A stretch of DNA of 64,000 bases from the NCBI RefSeq assembly GCF_901709675.1, contig NC_051090.1, positions 9,688,842-9,752,841 of the forward strand. The letters are read 5' to 3'. Under the pieces are notes generated by a model, which had not been told where the DNA came from, did no database searches, and saw nothing but the letters and a program-made list of their open reading frames with translations. This stretch comes from Syngnathus acus. Lineage: Eukaryota; Chordata; Actinopteri; Syngnathiformes; Syngnathidae. Made by a program: the position numbers and the translations under genes. This document shows, in pieces, positions 1-15,975 of the stretch. Position 1 is the first letter of the stretch. Every line of letters begins with the position of its first letter.

Positions 1-468
1 ATATTTCTTCAGCCAAGTACCCCCTGACCGGCGCAACACATTTCTGGTCGAAAAGAAAGAGGTACAGCATTGTGCCATCAGTGTTTGATTTATTCAAGTT
101 AAACAACTTGTAGCAATGTACCTGACAGACATATTTATGTTTCAGACATTGCATAGAGAAACACAAAAGATAAACAGTAAACAGTGACCACCAAGAAGGC
201 ATAAACCCTTTCAAAACTCAAATACTGTATGCAGAATCCTGCTCATTTATATGAATCGTTCTAATCGTAATAATCTCTTGCAAGGAAATAAAATATACAT
301 AACTAAAAATGTGTACCGGCGGTATAATACCGCAATTGGTGTCTCCGCCGTCTCTCATGATAGATAGCTAACTGGCTAACACAAAGGGGCAGCTAACAGC
401 TCTCTTTTTTTTTTTAAGACTTTGTTGTGGATATTCGTTTTACCGAAATGATCTCATTTCTTTTGGTG
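1..468. other. Flank and probable promoter/5' end of the outer gene
   Basis: No gene is recognised here. The stretch is AT-rich up to about 300 and then carries the probable promoter or 5' UTR of the gene whose start codon is at 469. A short perfect palindrome (7-bp arms, 1-nt spacer) lies at 319-333. A pyrimidine run ending in AAG at 404-418 could also be a 3' splice site; the reading frame is open from 419 to the ATG, so an internal exon beginning at 419 is an alternative to a first exon. Confidence 0.35.
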
Positions 469-5012
<4,544 letters not shown>

Positions 5013-5231
5013 CCTTGCGTCCACACGTGTGAAAAGTAAAGGCGTATTTCATCTTGGTCCCCGTTTATTCTAAGGATTTTTTTATTTTTATTTTTATTTA
5101 ACCTCAGGCAGGTTCATCCACCTGATCTTCTGTACACATGTTCACACCCGATCGTCCTAACCATTCGGTGTTCTAATCGATTCTTTTCGGGAAAACTGGC
5201 TACAGCCTTGCATTGTGTGTTGTGTTACCAA

Positions 5232-5237
5232 ATTAAA
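5232..5237 (+). promoter_or_regulatory. Candidate poly(A) signal of the outer gene (ATTAAA)
   Basis: ATTAAA lies 220 bp after the stop codon and is followed at once by a GT-rich stretch, as in a cleavage/polyadenylation site. The 3' UTR 5013-5231 has T-rich runs and no other feature. Confidence 0.4.
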
Positions 5238-5352
5238 GATGTGTGTTTATGTAGAGCTGGAATGGTTCCTACGGTCAAGACACGTAATACGGTCAAATTG
5301 CGGAACAAGCCCCTTCACCCTATAAACACGTGGCTTGCCTTGGATTTGAAAA

Positions 5353-5707
5353 TCCATCCATTTTCTCTACCACTTTGTCCTCACGGGGGCCGTGGGCGTG
5401 CTGGAGCCTATCCCAGCCGTCATCGGGCAGTAGGCGGGGGGACACCCTGAACTGGCTGCCAGCCAATCGCAGGGCATACAGAGACAAACAGTCATCCGCA
5501 CTCACACCTAGGGACAATTTGGAGCGCTCAATCGGCCTACCAAGCATGTTTTTGGGATGTGGGAGGAAACCGGAGCACCCGGAGAAAACCCACGCGGACA
5601 CGGGGCGAACATGTTAACGCCACACAGGGAGGTTCCGCAGGTGGGATCGAACCCGTACCCTCCTAACGGTGAGGCGGACGTGCTACCCAGTGCGTCACCG
5701 AGCCGCC
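5353..5707 (-). mobile_element. tRNA-derived SINE
   Basis: Read on the minus strand, the head at 5707-5640 shows a tRNA-like promoter, with box B GGTTCGATCC (complement of 5643-5652) and an A-box-like GTAGCACGTCC. A conserved body follows (CCTCCCACATCCCAAAAACA, CAGGGTGTCCCCC, GGATAGGCTCCAGCACGCCC) and a GGATGG-type tail. This is a repeat type abundant in percomorph fish. It lies just 3' of the outer gene. The exact family name was not determined. Confidence 0.85.
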
Positions 5708-7029
5708 AAAAACTAAAACTTGAAACTGAAAATAAACGTGTTGAGCTTGATGATTGAAAAAATAAAAAAGAATATTCAAAATAAAAATAGTAAAATCTGG
5801 CACTTGCTGAGCGAGGCATGGACTCACGAGTGACCGTTGAACAACAACGCTTGACAGCGTCTTCAGGGAGCGCAGGTACGAAAGCAAATGAAACAACACT
5901 TAGATACGCCATATTCATAAGATTGTCAACTCACAAGACACACAGCAAGTCGACCCGTGAAAATAAGTACCCCCCCCCTCCCATTTTCCATTCTAAGCCA
6001 TCAATCGTTTCTAATCAACGGTGATTCCTAGTGATGTTGATCTCTTTCCTAGCGTGGCCATGTTGTCGACCAGGGGTCTCAAAGTCCAGTCCTCGGGGGC
6101 CGCATTCCTACATGTTTTCCAAGTTTTCCTCGTTAAACACACCTGATTCAAATGATCAGTTCATCCTCACGTTCTGCAGGAGCCTGATAATTGAATCAGG
6201 TGTGTTTAACGAGGGAAACTTGGAAAACATGTAGGCATGCGGCCCCCGAGGACTGGACTTTGAGACCCCTGCTGTAGACTATAAAAAAAAAACATTTGTC
6301 TAAATAGTCAATTTTAATTCAAATGACATTTTTGGGCCTGGCCTGTAAAATCAACAAAGTTTTGATTTCTATAGGGTACATGTGAAGTGATACGAAGATA
6401 CTCTGGCCAATGACGTCATCACGGAAACAACAGAGGTGTATATTTATGCAAATATGGTTATCCATTTGGAGTGAATAATCCATGTATTTGGCGGCGATGC
6501 TGCCATTTGATCCCCTTTGCAAACGTGTGGGAGCGACGCATCTTAATTGCCGTGTAAAGTAAAAACTGTGCAGCAGATGGCCCGCTTCGTGTTTATTTAT
6601 GGCAAAATAAACAAAAGAGTTTTGTGGCCTTTGTGAGCTCGCCGCCTCGACACTTTCCATGCATGTGGTGTGCGTTTTGAGCGGGCCCTTGTTGTGTAAT
6701 CATGTTGGACACTGTTAGGATTGGAATTCTTGGTTACCGTTTCAATTTCAAACAATGATTAGGGTATCAAAGTAAGATTTTGTAGCAGCTAGCATTGTTT
6801 AATGCACAAATCAGTTGACACAATGTGTGTCATCAAGCAGTTTATCTGCGTCTTTCTCAGACACGTAGCGTGCAGTCATCACACGCTCGCAGATTAGTTG
6901 TCTGCCACCGCCGTAATAATCCCGCCGTCATTTATGCAAATTACACTGATTGTGCCAACAATCTGCTATCACCGCCAATGAGGTTAACGGTGGATCGCAA
7001 ACCCGACAGCGCACGCTCGGTGTCCTCCA
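5708..7029. other. AT-rich spacer (around the MITE)
   Basis: Apart from the MITE at 6071-6271, nothing recognisable as a gene or RNA. Frames are short and interrupted. Confidence 0.5.
6071..6271. mobile_element. Palindromic MITE, hAT-like
   Basis: A nearly perfect inverted repeat. The arms of about 85 bp begin CAGGGGTCTCAAAGTCCAG and close CTGGACTTTGAGACCCCTG, with a short loop around 6145-6180. The flanks TTGTCGAC and CTGTAGAC match at 6 of 8 positions, which suits an old 8-bp target duplication of the hAT type. It has no coding capacity. Confidence 0.8.
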
Positions 7030-7290
7030 GGTGTGTATTATGTTAAGGCCATTAAGTAGGGTATCAAGACAGGGCTGCGCTTTCAAGACACTATTTGGAT
7101 TGCAGATTAGAGTTTCAATTCGGTTGGGCAGGTTTCAAGACAGGGTTTGGTCATGCTAATGTTAGGGTGTCAAGACAATGTTGGGGTTTAAACTGGGAGT
7201 ATGAAAACTGGGTTAGGTATTTGAAAAAAAAGAGTCCTTCAAAAGTAAGGTTTCAAGACAGTCTAGGTTTCAAATCAGGGTTTTCAACCT
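7030..7290. repeat. Degenerate minisatellite, GGTTTCAAGACAGGGTT-like motif
   Basis: The phrase TTTCAAGACA recurs with variation at about 7082, 7131, 7251 and as GTCAAGACAA at 7169, separated by related GGTT-rich text. Unit lengths are irregular, roughly 40-50 bp. Confidence 0.5.
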
Positions 7291-8399
7291 AGGCATATAT
7301 TCAAAGTAAAGTGGCATGACAGCTTTAAAGCCCAGTTTGTTAGCAAGTTAGCATCGCAAAGTATAATTTGAACTCTGTAACGGTTTCGGGCCTCCAATTA
7401 GTCTTTCAAGCTATTGTTGGAATTTCCCATGTGGGAAAAATAAAGAAATGACGAATTGAGTTCCAGCACCATGATGAAGTTCTTGTTGACCTCTCAACAT
7501 GTTCATCCGGCTTTGCCAACGTCCATGTCCTGTTAGTGGTGAGAAGGTCCCGCCCTCAAATATCTGTGAGAATTTGAGGCCGACATGCAATCCCCAATAA
7601 AGCCCCCAATAATACACGTTCCCACACTGGCCATATGGCCCATCGCCCGACAGCTTGCCGGACGCATAATTAATTTGTGCTGGCGTCTGCCTGTTTATTT
7701 TCCAACCTACATTTCCCTAATTGCGCCGACGCTGTTCAACTCAAAAGGGACGTCGTCCCTGCGCCGACAGGATTTATGGGACAATACGACAGTTAAGGGG
7801 TGACATGTTGGAGGCTGACGCTTGACACTCACAAGGCGGAAATGCCTGTTATCGCATCCATGACAAGGATCCATTATTGCGGGATTTTTTTTTCTTTTTT
7901 ACTGTTTCAGGCAGAATTTTGAATATCAGAGTGGGAAAAGTAGAATATGGAATTCCAAAATTGGCATCTAGTGTGACAAGAAATTAAAAATACAGCAACT
8001 TTGGTTTTCAACACAGCAAAACTAAGCACTGAGTGTCTTTGCACACCCTCGTCCCATATTTCCATTTCAGAAAAACTGGTTGTAAAAGTTCTTTGTAGAC
8101 GTGCGTGTAGACGTAGTTGCAGGGTGTCATTTACTTGCAGTACGTCTTTGAGCCAGCAGAGGGGGCGCAAGCACAGTCAATTTCAGCTCAGCGTTAAATC
8201 AGAGGAAACTATCATGGATTTAAAAGAAGAGAAAGACGTCAGCTGTCGTCTCAAAGCCTACTCATGTGAAGTTAGATTATGAATTGGGTCAAAAATAGAA
8301 AAAAGTTAACACTTGACATTTAAATCAGAGCAGAATTTGCGTGGCACGAATGCAAATGGAGGTTGCTTTATCATTCTGATTATAATTTTGTTATCTGGG
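7291..8399. other. Spacer without recognisable genes
   Basis: Mixed AT-rich sequence, nothing identified. Confidence 0.5.
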
Positions 8400-9180
8400 T
8401 GATCAGCGAGATAGACGAGGTTGCGCGGAGATAACTTGTTAATTAGAAAAGCTGAATATGAATGAGGCGCTCTCATTGTCTTACACTAATAAGTTTAATT
8501 GGAGGCCGTCATAGCGAGTGATTACAGATAGCAACTAATAATAATAATAATAATAATAATAATTAGCTAAGCTAAATCGTTGACACAACTCCCTGTCTGG
8601 TATGAAAATTGGTGGGGACACGTGCTGCTGTTTGGGTTAGCAACAAAAGTAAATGAGGAAACGTGAGAACAGGGGCCTCGAGTTTTAATCACCTGCCTCC
8701 CTTGAAGATCTTACAACCCCCACCTTTAGCCCCCCACCCCCCCGCAGCGCTGATTTGCAAGAGCAGATTAATCAGAGCGTGCACGGGCCCTGATGAAATT
8801 TTGCTGTTATTGTTCCCAATTTTAGCCTCTTTTATTGTCTTCATCACTCATCGGCGGGGGGCGGGGGTGCCGAGCGAGGCTGGGGGGGCTTTACACATGC
8901 GTCAATTATGCAAATGAAGCTGCACACTTTTGCAGATTACTTCACTCGGCGGCTGTTGTTTGCGAGGGTTTTGATTATTAAATATTATTACGTGGGTTTT
9001 TTTTTCCTGTGGCCCATCTGCTGCAATCAAAGCGGTGCACAAACTCCATTTGAGCGCTTCAAACTGGCACAAAGCAGACACACGGAGAGCGAAAGAACAG
9101 ACGGGCCGCGTTCAAGCGCCCCGAGAATTGAATTCAAGTTTCTTTCAATTAGGGGGCACCTAACCATATTTTAATCTTCT
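8400..9180. promoter_or_regulatory. Candidate conserved regulatory block
   Basis: Two CNE-like stretches, 8400-8535 and 8740-9180. They are unusually dense in homeodomain (TTAATTAG, TAATTGG), POU-like (ATGCAAATGA near 8909) and GATA/TALE-like motifs, with a balanced composition unlike the flanking repeats. Part of the interval is G/C-run low complexity (8724-8745, 8853-8890). Conservation is not demonstrated; the call rests on motif content and position in a desert near lmo4. Confidence 0.3.
8536..8563. repeat. (TAA)n microsatellite
   Basis: About nine uninterrupted TAA units. Confidence 0.95.
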
Positions 9181-9476
9181 GCCTTTCATTTCCAGGAAGC
9201 AGCCCGTTGAAAGGTTTTCGGGCCGAAATAAGGAACACACAGATCGACGTTCAGATCTCGGACGACGATAGCAAATTAAAGCTTTTATCGCCGCTGTTTT
9301 CTTGCTAAGACGCTTCAGTCACTATCTTTCTCGCCGTACGATAAGAACATGAATCTTTTTCTACAAATGCTCTTTTCTCTATTTATTAAAAAGAAATGGA
9401 TTCGCTATTTTTAGAAACATTTCATTATGGTAGTTTATAACCTTTGACCTGGCAAAAAGTTCCACCAAACATCATT

Positions 9477-9896
9477 TCAATAAGTTATGCTGTGTTCATG
9501 TGATGCTATTTCCTTACTTTTTGAAATAGTCACAGTGATTTTTTTCAATCGCAAACAATAAATGAATTTATGTACTAATGTGGACTTTACCAAACAAAAA
9601 CAGCTCTCCATAGGGTTGAGGTTGGGGCATTCACAGAAAATGAAAGCAAAACATTAGCTCTTGTTAAGAAATTCCTTTTAGGTTATGATCTTTCAGTAGA
9701 CAAGGTTGCTGACATCGCTTAATGAAGACACGGTGCTCATGATTTTTATTGCAGAAATTATTCAAGTCGTGCTGTTTTCTTATTTTCTGAAATATTCAAG
9801 GTGGAATGCAGATTTTAGTCTTAAAGAATTCATCTATAATACTTTATATACTAACCTGGATTTTATTGAACAAACTCCACAATAGGGTTGAGTTTC
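9477..9896. repeat. Diverged direct duplication
   Basis: Two related segments (about 9505-9635 and 9765-9896). Both carry a TTCTTA/TTTTTGAAAT-like part, then a TATGTACTAATGTGGACTTT-like part, and both end in ATAGGGTTGAG. They may be remnants of an old mobile element; the type is undetermined. Confidence 0.4.
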
Positions 9897-10559
9897 ATTT
9901 TCTTAATTAGTGAAGGCGATTTATAGTTAATATAACTTTTTAATGTTGTAAAATCTGTCTGTCTATTTAAAAAATAGTGGGAGAAAAATATCAATAAATT
10001 TTTATGAGCTTGCTGACCATTCTGGTGCTTCAGGACAAATCAGAGAGAATATTTCACGTCTGATTGTGAGGCTGACTGGTTTCATTGCTGTTGGTTTTGT
10101 GTGTTCATTAATTCTATTTATGTCTCGGGTGGTGCTGAACGATTCGGTAGTGGTGGTGGTGGAGGAGGAAGGGGAGGGGGAGGCCTCTGGTCATCGCATG
10201 CCAGCCCCCTCGAACGCGAGACCTTCCTGAAACTCTTGACAGTACTTTGACGTGCTCTGTGTTAATTACAGTAATGGCAGCCATTCTCATTAAGTCATTG
10301 TTTACGTACCCCGGAGGTGGGGGGTGGGGCATATATGTGTGTGTGTGTGTGCGGGGGCCTCAGCGAGCTAGGACCCCGCCTCACTAGCGCCGCGCAGCTG
10401 TTCCTGGCGGCCGGAGCGGTGCCGGACGCCGTGGTCATTTTCAAGAATAGAAGTGAGCAGTCCCGCGAGGCAAAGGAAAACCTGCCACGCTTGACCACGC
10501 CCCCGTGTGGAGGTTCAACGGCGTCGCTGACGTCATTTCCAGGACTGAGCTAATGCGTG

Positions 10560-10860
10560 CGCGCCGCAGCACAATCCGTCCTAACAGGCGACATTATTAA
10601 CAGATAATCACGAGGGGAAGGCTTTCATAATGGCCTCATTTCTACCAATAGCAGACTAATTATCCGCATTTGCGGCGGCTGTGAATTACCTTTGCGATTA
10701 CGGCGGCGGCGTCTAATGTGCACTTTATGGTCTGGGGATGACTTGTTTGCATCCGGCACCACACTCACACACACGCTCACACACACTGTGAAGCTCAAGC
10801 GTGGCTTAATTAAGAAGGTAAATTCTTAATAGCCCCTGCCATCAATTGCCATGTTTTTCA
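10560..10860. promoter_or_regulatory. Candidate conserved regulatory block
   Basis: Contains ACAGATAATCACGAGG, CAGACTAATTATCCGCATT and CTTAATTAAGAAGG around 10600-10830, with several homeodomain/TALE-type sites. A CA-type microsatellite at 10764-10788 interrupts it. No alignment was available. Confidence 0.25.
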
Positions 10861-11529
10861 TTTTCTGTTTACTTTTATCTTTTGCTAATTAATGCTACTT
10901 ATCAAATATGACTGTGGGTGTGTGAGTGTTTATGTTAGTGCGGCAAATAATCTTTTAATCCTCCATTCCTTGTGGAAATATGTGCTGCACTTAAACAAGT
11001 TGTTACGACCCAGGCTGGGAAAAAAGGAAGGGAAAGAAAGCATTTCGTCTGGTTCACTTCACATAAAGTTTGTTGTTTTGCTCGAATTTATTGGACTAAT
11101 AGCGGAATGAACTCCGGACTATCGTTTTTTCGAACGATTATAAAAATGACAAAACTATTATGATGCTACTCATGAGTGGTCGCTCAAGTCAAGGAAACAT
11201 GTTTTTTTTTTTAATATCACAGATAAAAAAATGTATTGCACATCCCACACAAGGAAAGCAACACAACTGCGTGTCAGCGATTGATGACAGCGCAGCCCCG
11301 AAAGTGGTTGTGTACGCTGGTGTCTTAATTAGCGTTGAATTATTGCCACTCACGCAAATGTTGTTTGCTTTGCTTTCAGGGCTTTGGGGGTGGTTAGAGG
11401 CAGTGTTTTTTTTGTTTTTGTTTTGTTTTTTGGTTAGGGAGAGCCGGGCCGTTCTGGCCTCATTTTTCCTCCTTTTGCACATAACTCGTTTGTTCTTCGT
11501 TACGTTGCATTAGCGCCCGGCTAGCTTGC

Positions 11530-11780
11530 GGCGTAGACATGTTTATGTTACACGGTGATTTAAGCCTTTGGTCATTATAGCCGCGAGTAACATCGACATG
11601 TTCATGCAAGCCTCCAGTCATTATACTGGCTAGTAACATGGACATGTTTATGTTATTGTACGGTCATTATGGCTACGCTAGCTTATATATAGACATTTTT
11701 ATGTTAGCCTGTGTTTTTAGCGTATGACCATTGTACTAATTTATTGTTTGTCAGCCAGTGTCTGAGCCTCCGGTCATTAT
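11530..11780. repeat. Degenerate tandem repeat, about 60-70 bp unit
   Basis: GACATGTTTATGTTA, GACATGTTCATGCAA, GACATGTTTATGTTA and GACATTTTTATGTTA recur at about 11537, 11596, 11641 and 11692. Each is followed by a GGTCATTATA-like phrase and a GCTAGTAACAT-like phrase. Confidence 0.55.
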
Positions 11781-11814
11781 ACTGGGCGGCATGTCTGTGA
11801 TGCATTTAAAATTC

Positions 11815-11975
11815 GGGCTTTAAACAAGGGGAAGGGATTCAAATGCAGGGTTACACACTTGGATTCTGGATTGCAAACGGGTTAGTGTTTAAAATAATTG
11901 GAGTTCAAACCTGGGTTTGGGTCTCAAATTAGTGTTTGAAGACAGGATTATGATTACAAAACAATCTAGTTTTCT
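11815..11975. repeat. Second patch of GGGTTTCAAA-type degenerate repeat
   Basis: Recurring phrases of the type GGGTTTGGGTCTCAAATTAG and GTTTGAAGACAGGATTATG resemble the patch at 7030-7290. Confidence 0.4.
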
Positions 11976-12119
11976 TGCCTGAAAAGTTTGTGTCAAAAAT
12001 ACCTAAAATGGCCATATTGGCGTTTCACAAACATCATATGTAAACGTTAAAATGATTTTTTTTGGTCTAAAGATGATCTTAACACAGATGGTGTTTTATC
12101 TGGCCTGCCCCTTACAACA

Positions 12120-12430
12120 GCACTTTGTCTCCTTGAGAGTGAAAGGAAGCTTGGCTCATATGACTCAGCGCCATATTAGCTTTAATTAGCCTGTTGCTAT
12201 AACGAGGTGTTCACGTCTAATGGAGGCGAAGAGGAAGAAGAAGAAGAAGAAGAAGAAGCAGTCAGAGGCAATCAGCGGTGCAAAGTGCAAATGAGACTTA
12301 CTCACAAATGAATTATATGCCCTTATTTTCTCTCCCTCTCTCTCTCCGAGCCCATTAATTAAATCCTCTGGCATCGGAGGTCTTTTTCTTAATTTCAAGT
12401 CCCATTAGCATAATAAACAGCATGTGCGTT
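12120..12430. promoter_or_regulatory. Candidate conserved regulatory block
   Basis: Includes GCCATATTAGCTTTAATTAG, AGTGCAAATGAGACTTACTC and AGCCCATTAATTAAATCC. The motif mix (homeodomain, CArG-like, POU-like) resembles vertebrate enhancers. The (GAA)n at 12234-12259 lies inside. Confidence 0.3.
12234..12259. repeat. (GAA)n microsatellite
   Basis: About eight GAA units, slightly interrupted at the 5' end. Confidence 0.9.
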
Positions 12431-12575
12431 AGCACTATGTGATGGCGGTAATGGAGGCTATTTATTTGACGTTATTATTTAAAGCTTGGCTAATGGGAGG
12501 AGAAACAGAAATATATCTCTGATGCAGGGGGGGGGGGGAATTTGTCAGGCGACGGTTGTGACGCCTCGGTCGCCT

Positions 12576-13857
12576 TTTAAAAGAACCGCTCCACTGAGGA
12601 TGCCATCTCCTCCGTTCTTCACCTGAGCCTGGCTCACCTGGAGGAGAGGAACACCCACGTGCGGTTGCTGTTCCTGGACTTCAGCTCAGCGTTTAATACC
12701 ATCATTCCACAACATCTGGTGGAAAAACTGGAACACCTGGGCTTCAGCACCCCCCTTCGGAACTGGCTGCTAGACTTCCTCACCAACAGACCTCAGTCAG
12801 TCCGGGTCGGACAGAACACCTCCGATGTCATCACCCTCAGCACAGGCTCCCCTCAGGGCTGCGTCCTGAGCCCCCTGCTGTTCACCCTGATGACACACGA
12901 CTGCGCCCCCAGGTTCACCACCAATCACATCGTGAAGTTTGCAGACGACACAACGGTGGTGGGCCTCATCAGGGACAACAACGACCTGGACTACAGAGAG
13001 GAGGTGGAGCAGTTGGTGGGCTGGTGCAGAGAAAATAGCCTGATCCTGAATGTGGAGAAGACGAAGGAGATCATCGTCGACTTCAGGAAGAACCAGCCTC
13101 ACCACGCTCCACTGATCATCAACAGCTCAGCTGTGGAGGTGGTCAGCAGCACTAAATTCCTGGGAGTCCACATCACAGACGACCTCACCTGGACTGTGAA
13201 CACCACAACACTGGTCAAGAGGGCACAGAAGCGCTTGTACTTCCTGCGGAGGATGAGGAGAGCCCACCTGCCCCCACCCATCATGAGGACGTTCTACCGA
13301 AGCACCATAGAGAGCATTCTGACAAGCTGTCTCTCGGTGTGGTGTGGAGGTTGCAGCGCCTCCGATTGGAAGAACCTGAGGAGAGTGGTGAGGACAGCAG
13401 AGAGGATCATCGGGGCTCCTCTTCCCTCCATTCAGGACTTGTCATCCCAGCGCTGCGTGTCCCGAGCCCGAAATATTATCAGTGACCCATCACACCCCCA
13501 CCATGGACTGTTCTCCCTGCTGCCCTCTGGGAAGAGGTTTCGCAGCATCCGCTGCAGGTCCACCAGGTTCTGCAATAGTTTTTTCCCTGCTGTCGTCAGA
13601 CTGCTGAACATTCAAACGTAGCATTCCTCTGCACACTTGTAAATACTGTTTTTGTCTCCTGCACTGTTCACATACTTTATCACTGCTGCACTTTGTACTT
13701 TATAATTATCTTATCTCATATTTTTATATAGAATGTCACTTTTTTTAACCAGCCGAAATACCTCTACATTGCTGAAAGCCGTATGCAACGAAATTTCGTT
13801 TTGTACACACCTAGTGTTGACAAAATGACAATAAAGTTCTGTCTAAGTCTAAGTCTT
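12576..13857 (+). mobile_element. 5'-truncated LINE, Rex1/CR1/L2-like
   Basis: A non-LTR retrotransposon 3' half. It starts abruptly near 12576 inside the reverse transcriptase region, carries a complete downstream frame and a 3' UTR, and ends with ATGACAATAAAGTTCT followed by short tandem TCTAAG units, the usual 3' end of this LINE group. No endonuclease domain is present. 5' truncation is the normal outcome of target-primed reverse transcription. Confidence 0.9.
12581..13621 (+). pseudogene. Partial LINE reverse transcriptase (truncated)
   Basis: An open frame of 346 codons with no internal stop, from NRSTEDAI to TAG at 13619-13621. Reverse transcriptase blocks are visible in order: [11 protein letters not shown] (first catalytic Asp), [14 protein letters not shown], the catalytic FADDT at 12938-12952, then [11 protein letters not shown] and [13 protein letters not shown]. 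The C-terminal region has two cysteines ([10 protein letters not shown]). The N-terminal endonuclease and the first part of the polymerase are missing, so it is not autonomous. The intact frame suggests a fairly recent insertion. Confidence 0.9.
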
Positions 13858-15838
13858 AAAGAGTCACTGAAAAGGTTTCCACGACAATAATTTAAAACAG
13901 AATTATCTCAGCTCTCTGGTTAGGATTTAAGACTAAAAATGTTCCACAGTGGAAAAAAATTAAATAAATAAAAGGATTACGAAAGAACAATTGTTCCTGC
14001 TAGATCAAATGTTGAACTTGAACAGTAGTCTGTTTGACTGGAAAATATTTTTGCGTGTGACAGTCATTTGAAAAAAGTTGTGGCTTCAACAAGTTAGGAA
14101 AAAAAAAAAAAAGCAGTGATAACCAACGGTTAAAAGTTCAGACTGGAGAAAAATCAGTCTACCATAAAATGTACTGGCAGACGGCATGTTGTGTTTTTGG
14201 TGTTAAGTGATAAATTCTTCCACTGAGAGAGCAAATGTAAAATTTCATTCAGACAAACGCACGCTGTCAGAACGAGTCCATTCTCTCCCCATGTAGACTT
14301 ATTATTATTGTTATTTCCTGCCCACAATAAATTGCTTGTTTCAGTACGTTTGCTGTGTCGGGTGTCGTTACAACGACAGCGGATCGATGCGTCGCGAGGT
14401 ACTCGAGGCTCGCCGGTGTGATCAGCTTACCGCGCTTTCTTCCTGGAATCAACTCTCACTTTGTTGCGCTGAAATGAATCCCCCCCAAATTCATAACTTT
14501 CAATTGGCAGCTCCCAAAATTATATCAATAAAAGCCCAACTCTGCTTTGTCATTGCTCTGACGCGTTTATCTCGGCAGGGGACGTCAACAGTTAGCTACC
14601 GAATGCCTGCGATGACACCATTGATGATCGACGTGTAACTCGCTAAAGTGTTCCATCGAGTTTATTTAAGTGTTAGCTCTCAAAAACAATTACAATGTTC
14701 AATTACTGACGATAACGATGTCTTTCAACCTGAAGAAACTTAAGTTCAGATCAAGGTATGCTAGTTACGCTAACAGAAGTGGGATGCAGTTGTGTTTGCA
14801 ACCTGACTAATACGCCCAAAAAAAAAAAGCTTGGCAGCTTTTGGGGCACGTCGTCGCAGCGAAGTGACACGAAGGCTCAGGCAGAACATTCGATTCGCTC
14901 CTGGCCGTAATCCGTCACGTGGTGGCTGGAAGCAAAGCGTAATGGAGCGGACATCGATCCGTCCTCGCCGTCTTCAGCTGATTGAGTCGGATAATTAAAA
15001 AGCCTCTCATATGCTGCCTCCATTACAGATTGTTTGTCAAAATGCTTTCGTCTCTGTCTCGCTGCTGCCAACGTTGAAGGCACAGCTTTTGAGAACAAGA
15101 TCAGGGGCAGAATCTTTGCTTGCTACGTCCTTTATGAGCGAGAGAAATACCACCACTTGATTGTAGTAGCGCTTTGTGCAAATTCATTAACTAAAAGGTA
15201 TTGCTGTCTTTCTAAGTAAAAAAAAAAAAAAAAAGTTTAATGATGACATAATAGTGCCTTGGCGGGGGTCATAATTAAAAATCCAGTCATCACAGGAGCG
15301 TCACGAGTGGAGCGATGGCCCATCAGGGGATCAAAAGGTGACCTTTCGCCGTACGAATGTGTTGCGACGTTGTCAACCTTCATGTGGTGGTGTGCTGTGA
15401 TGGCTCAGAGAGCGCAAGGAAGGAAGGAAGGAAGCAAGCAAGTAAGGAAGGAAACTGGGGATATGGGGAGGAAGAGTTTTGATTCCCCATCATGCACTTT
15501 GCTTGTTTATGTGACTTTTTAGAGTCTGTGACAAACACAGTGAAAATGAGTGGTCCTTTTATGGTTTGATAAATGTGCACGTCCAGGCGTTCCTAATCCA
15601 ATCAGCGCCACCACCACGACAACAACAACAGCGGCGGCGGCGCCCGTTTCCTCTGCTTGCTTTTTCTGCTCTTCTTTGAAAGGACTTGAGGCTAATGAGC
15701 CGCGCGCAATGAGCTAGCGCCGCGTACTTTGAAGCTATCAATACGCGACCGCTGCCAGTGCATTAGCAGCGTGATGTCTTGCGACTCGCCGCTCACCCAT
15801 TGGCCCGAGACGGCTCACGTGACCGCCGGTTATATTTC
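13858..15838. other. Spacer without recognisable genes
   Basis: Mostly AT-rich. It contains short A-runs (14099-14112, 15218-15234) and an enhancer-like AT-rich stretch near 14975-15030 (AGTCGGATAATTAAAAAGCC). No supported gene. Confidence 0.5.
15417..15452. repeat. (GGAA)n-type microsatellite
   Basis: Tetranucleotide GAAG/CAAG run. Confidence 0.85.
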
Positions 15839-15839
15839 A

Positions 15840-15975
15840 TCATTTGCGTCGCTATCACGGCCCATTTGGAAATGTGCAAATTCTAATTAGCCGCAAGCCT
15901 CTTGTTCCTTAATGCCTTGAATATTAAATTATTCCTGCGCTCCCCCTCTCTGTGGAAGCTATGCAAATGTCCGCT
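15840..15975. promoter_or_regulatory. Candidate conserved regulatory block
   Basis: Dense with motifs: ATGTGCAAATTCTAATTAG, TTGAATATTAAATTATTCC and AAGCTATGCAAATGTCC. POU-like and homeodomain-like sites are closely spaced. Conservation was not tested. Confidence 0.3.

Noticed and set aside
1-100. Text at the left edge resembling a dispersed fish repeat or a 3' UTR
   Set aside because: Too short and cut by the window edge to assign.
5640-5707. Possible tRNA gene from box A/box B-like text
   Set aside because: It is the tRNA-derived head of the SINE and continues into the SINE body.
12581-13621. LINE frame as a domesticated host gene
   Set aside because: It has the LINE 3' UTR and terminal repeats, and a typical 5' truncation; no sign of host exons.
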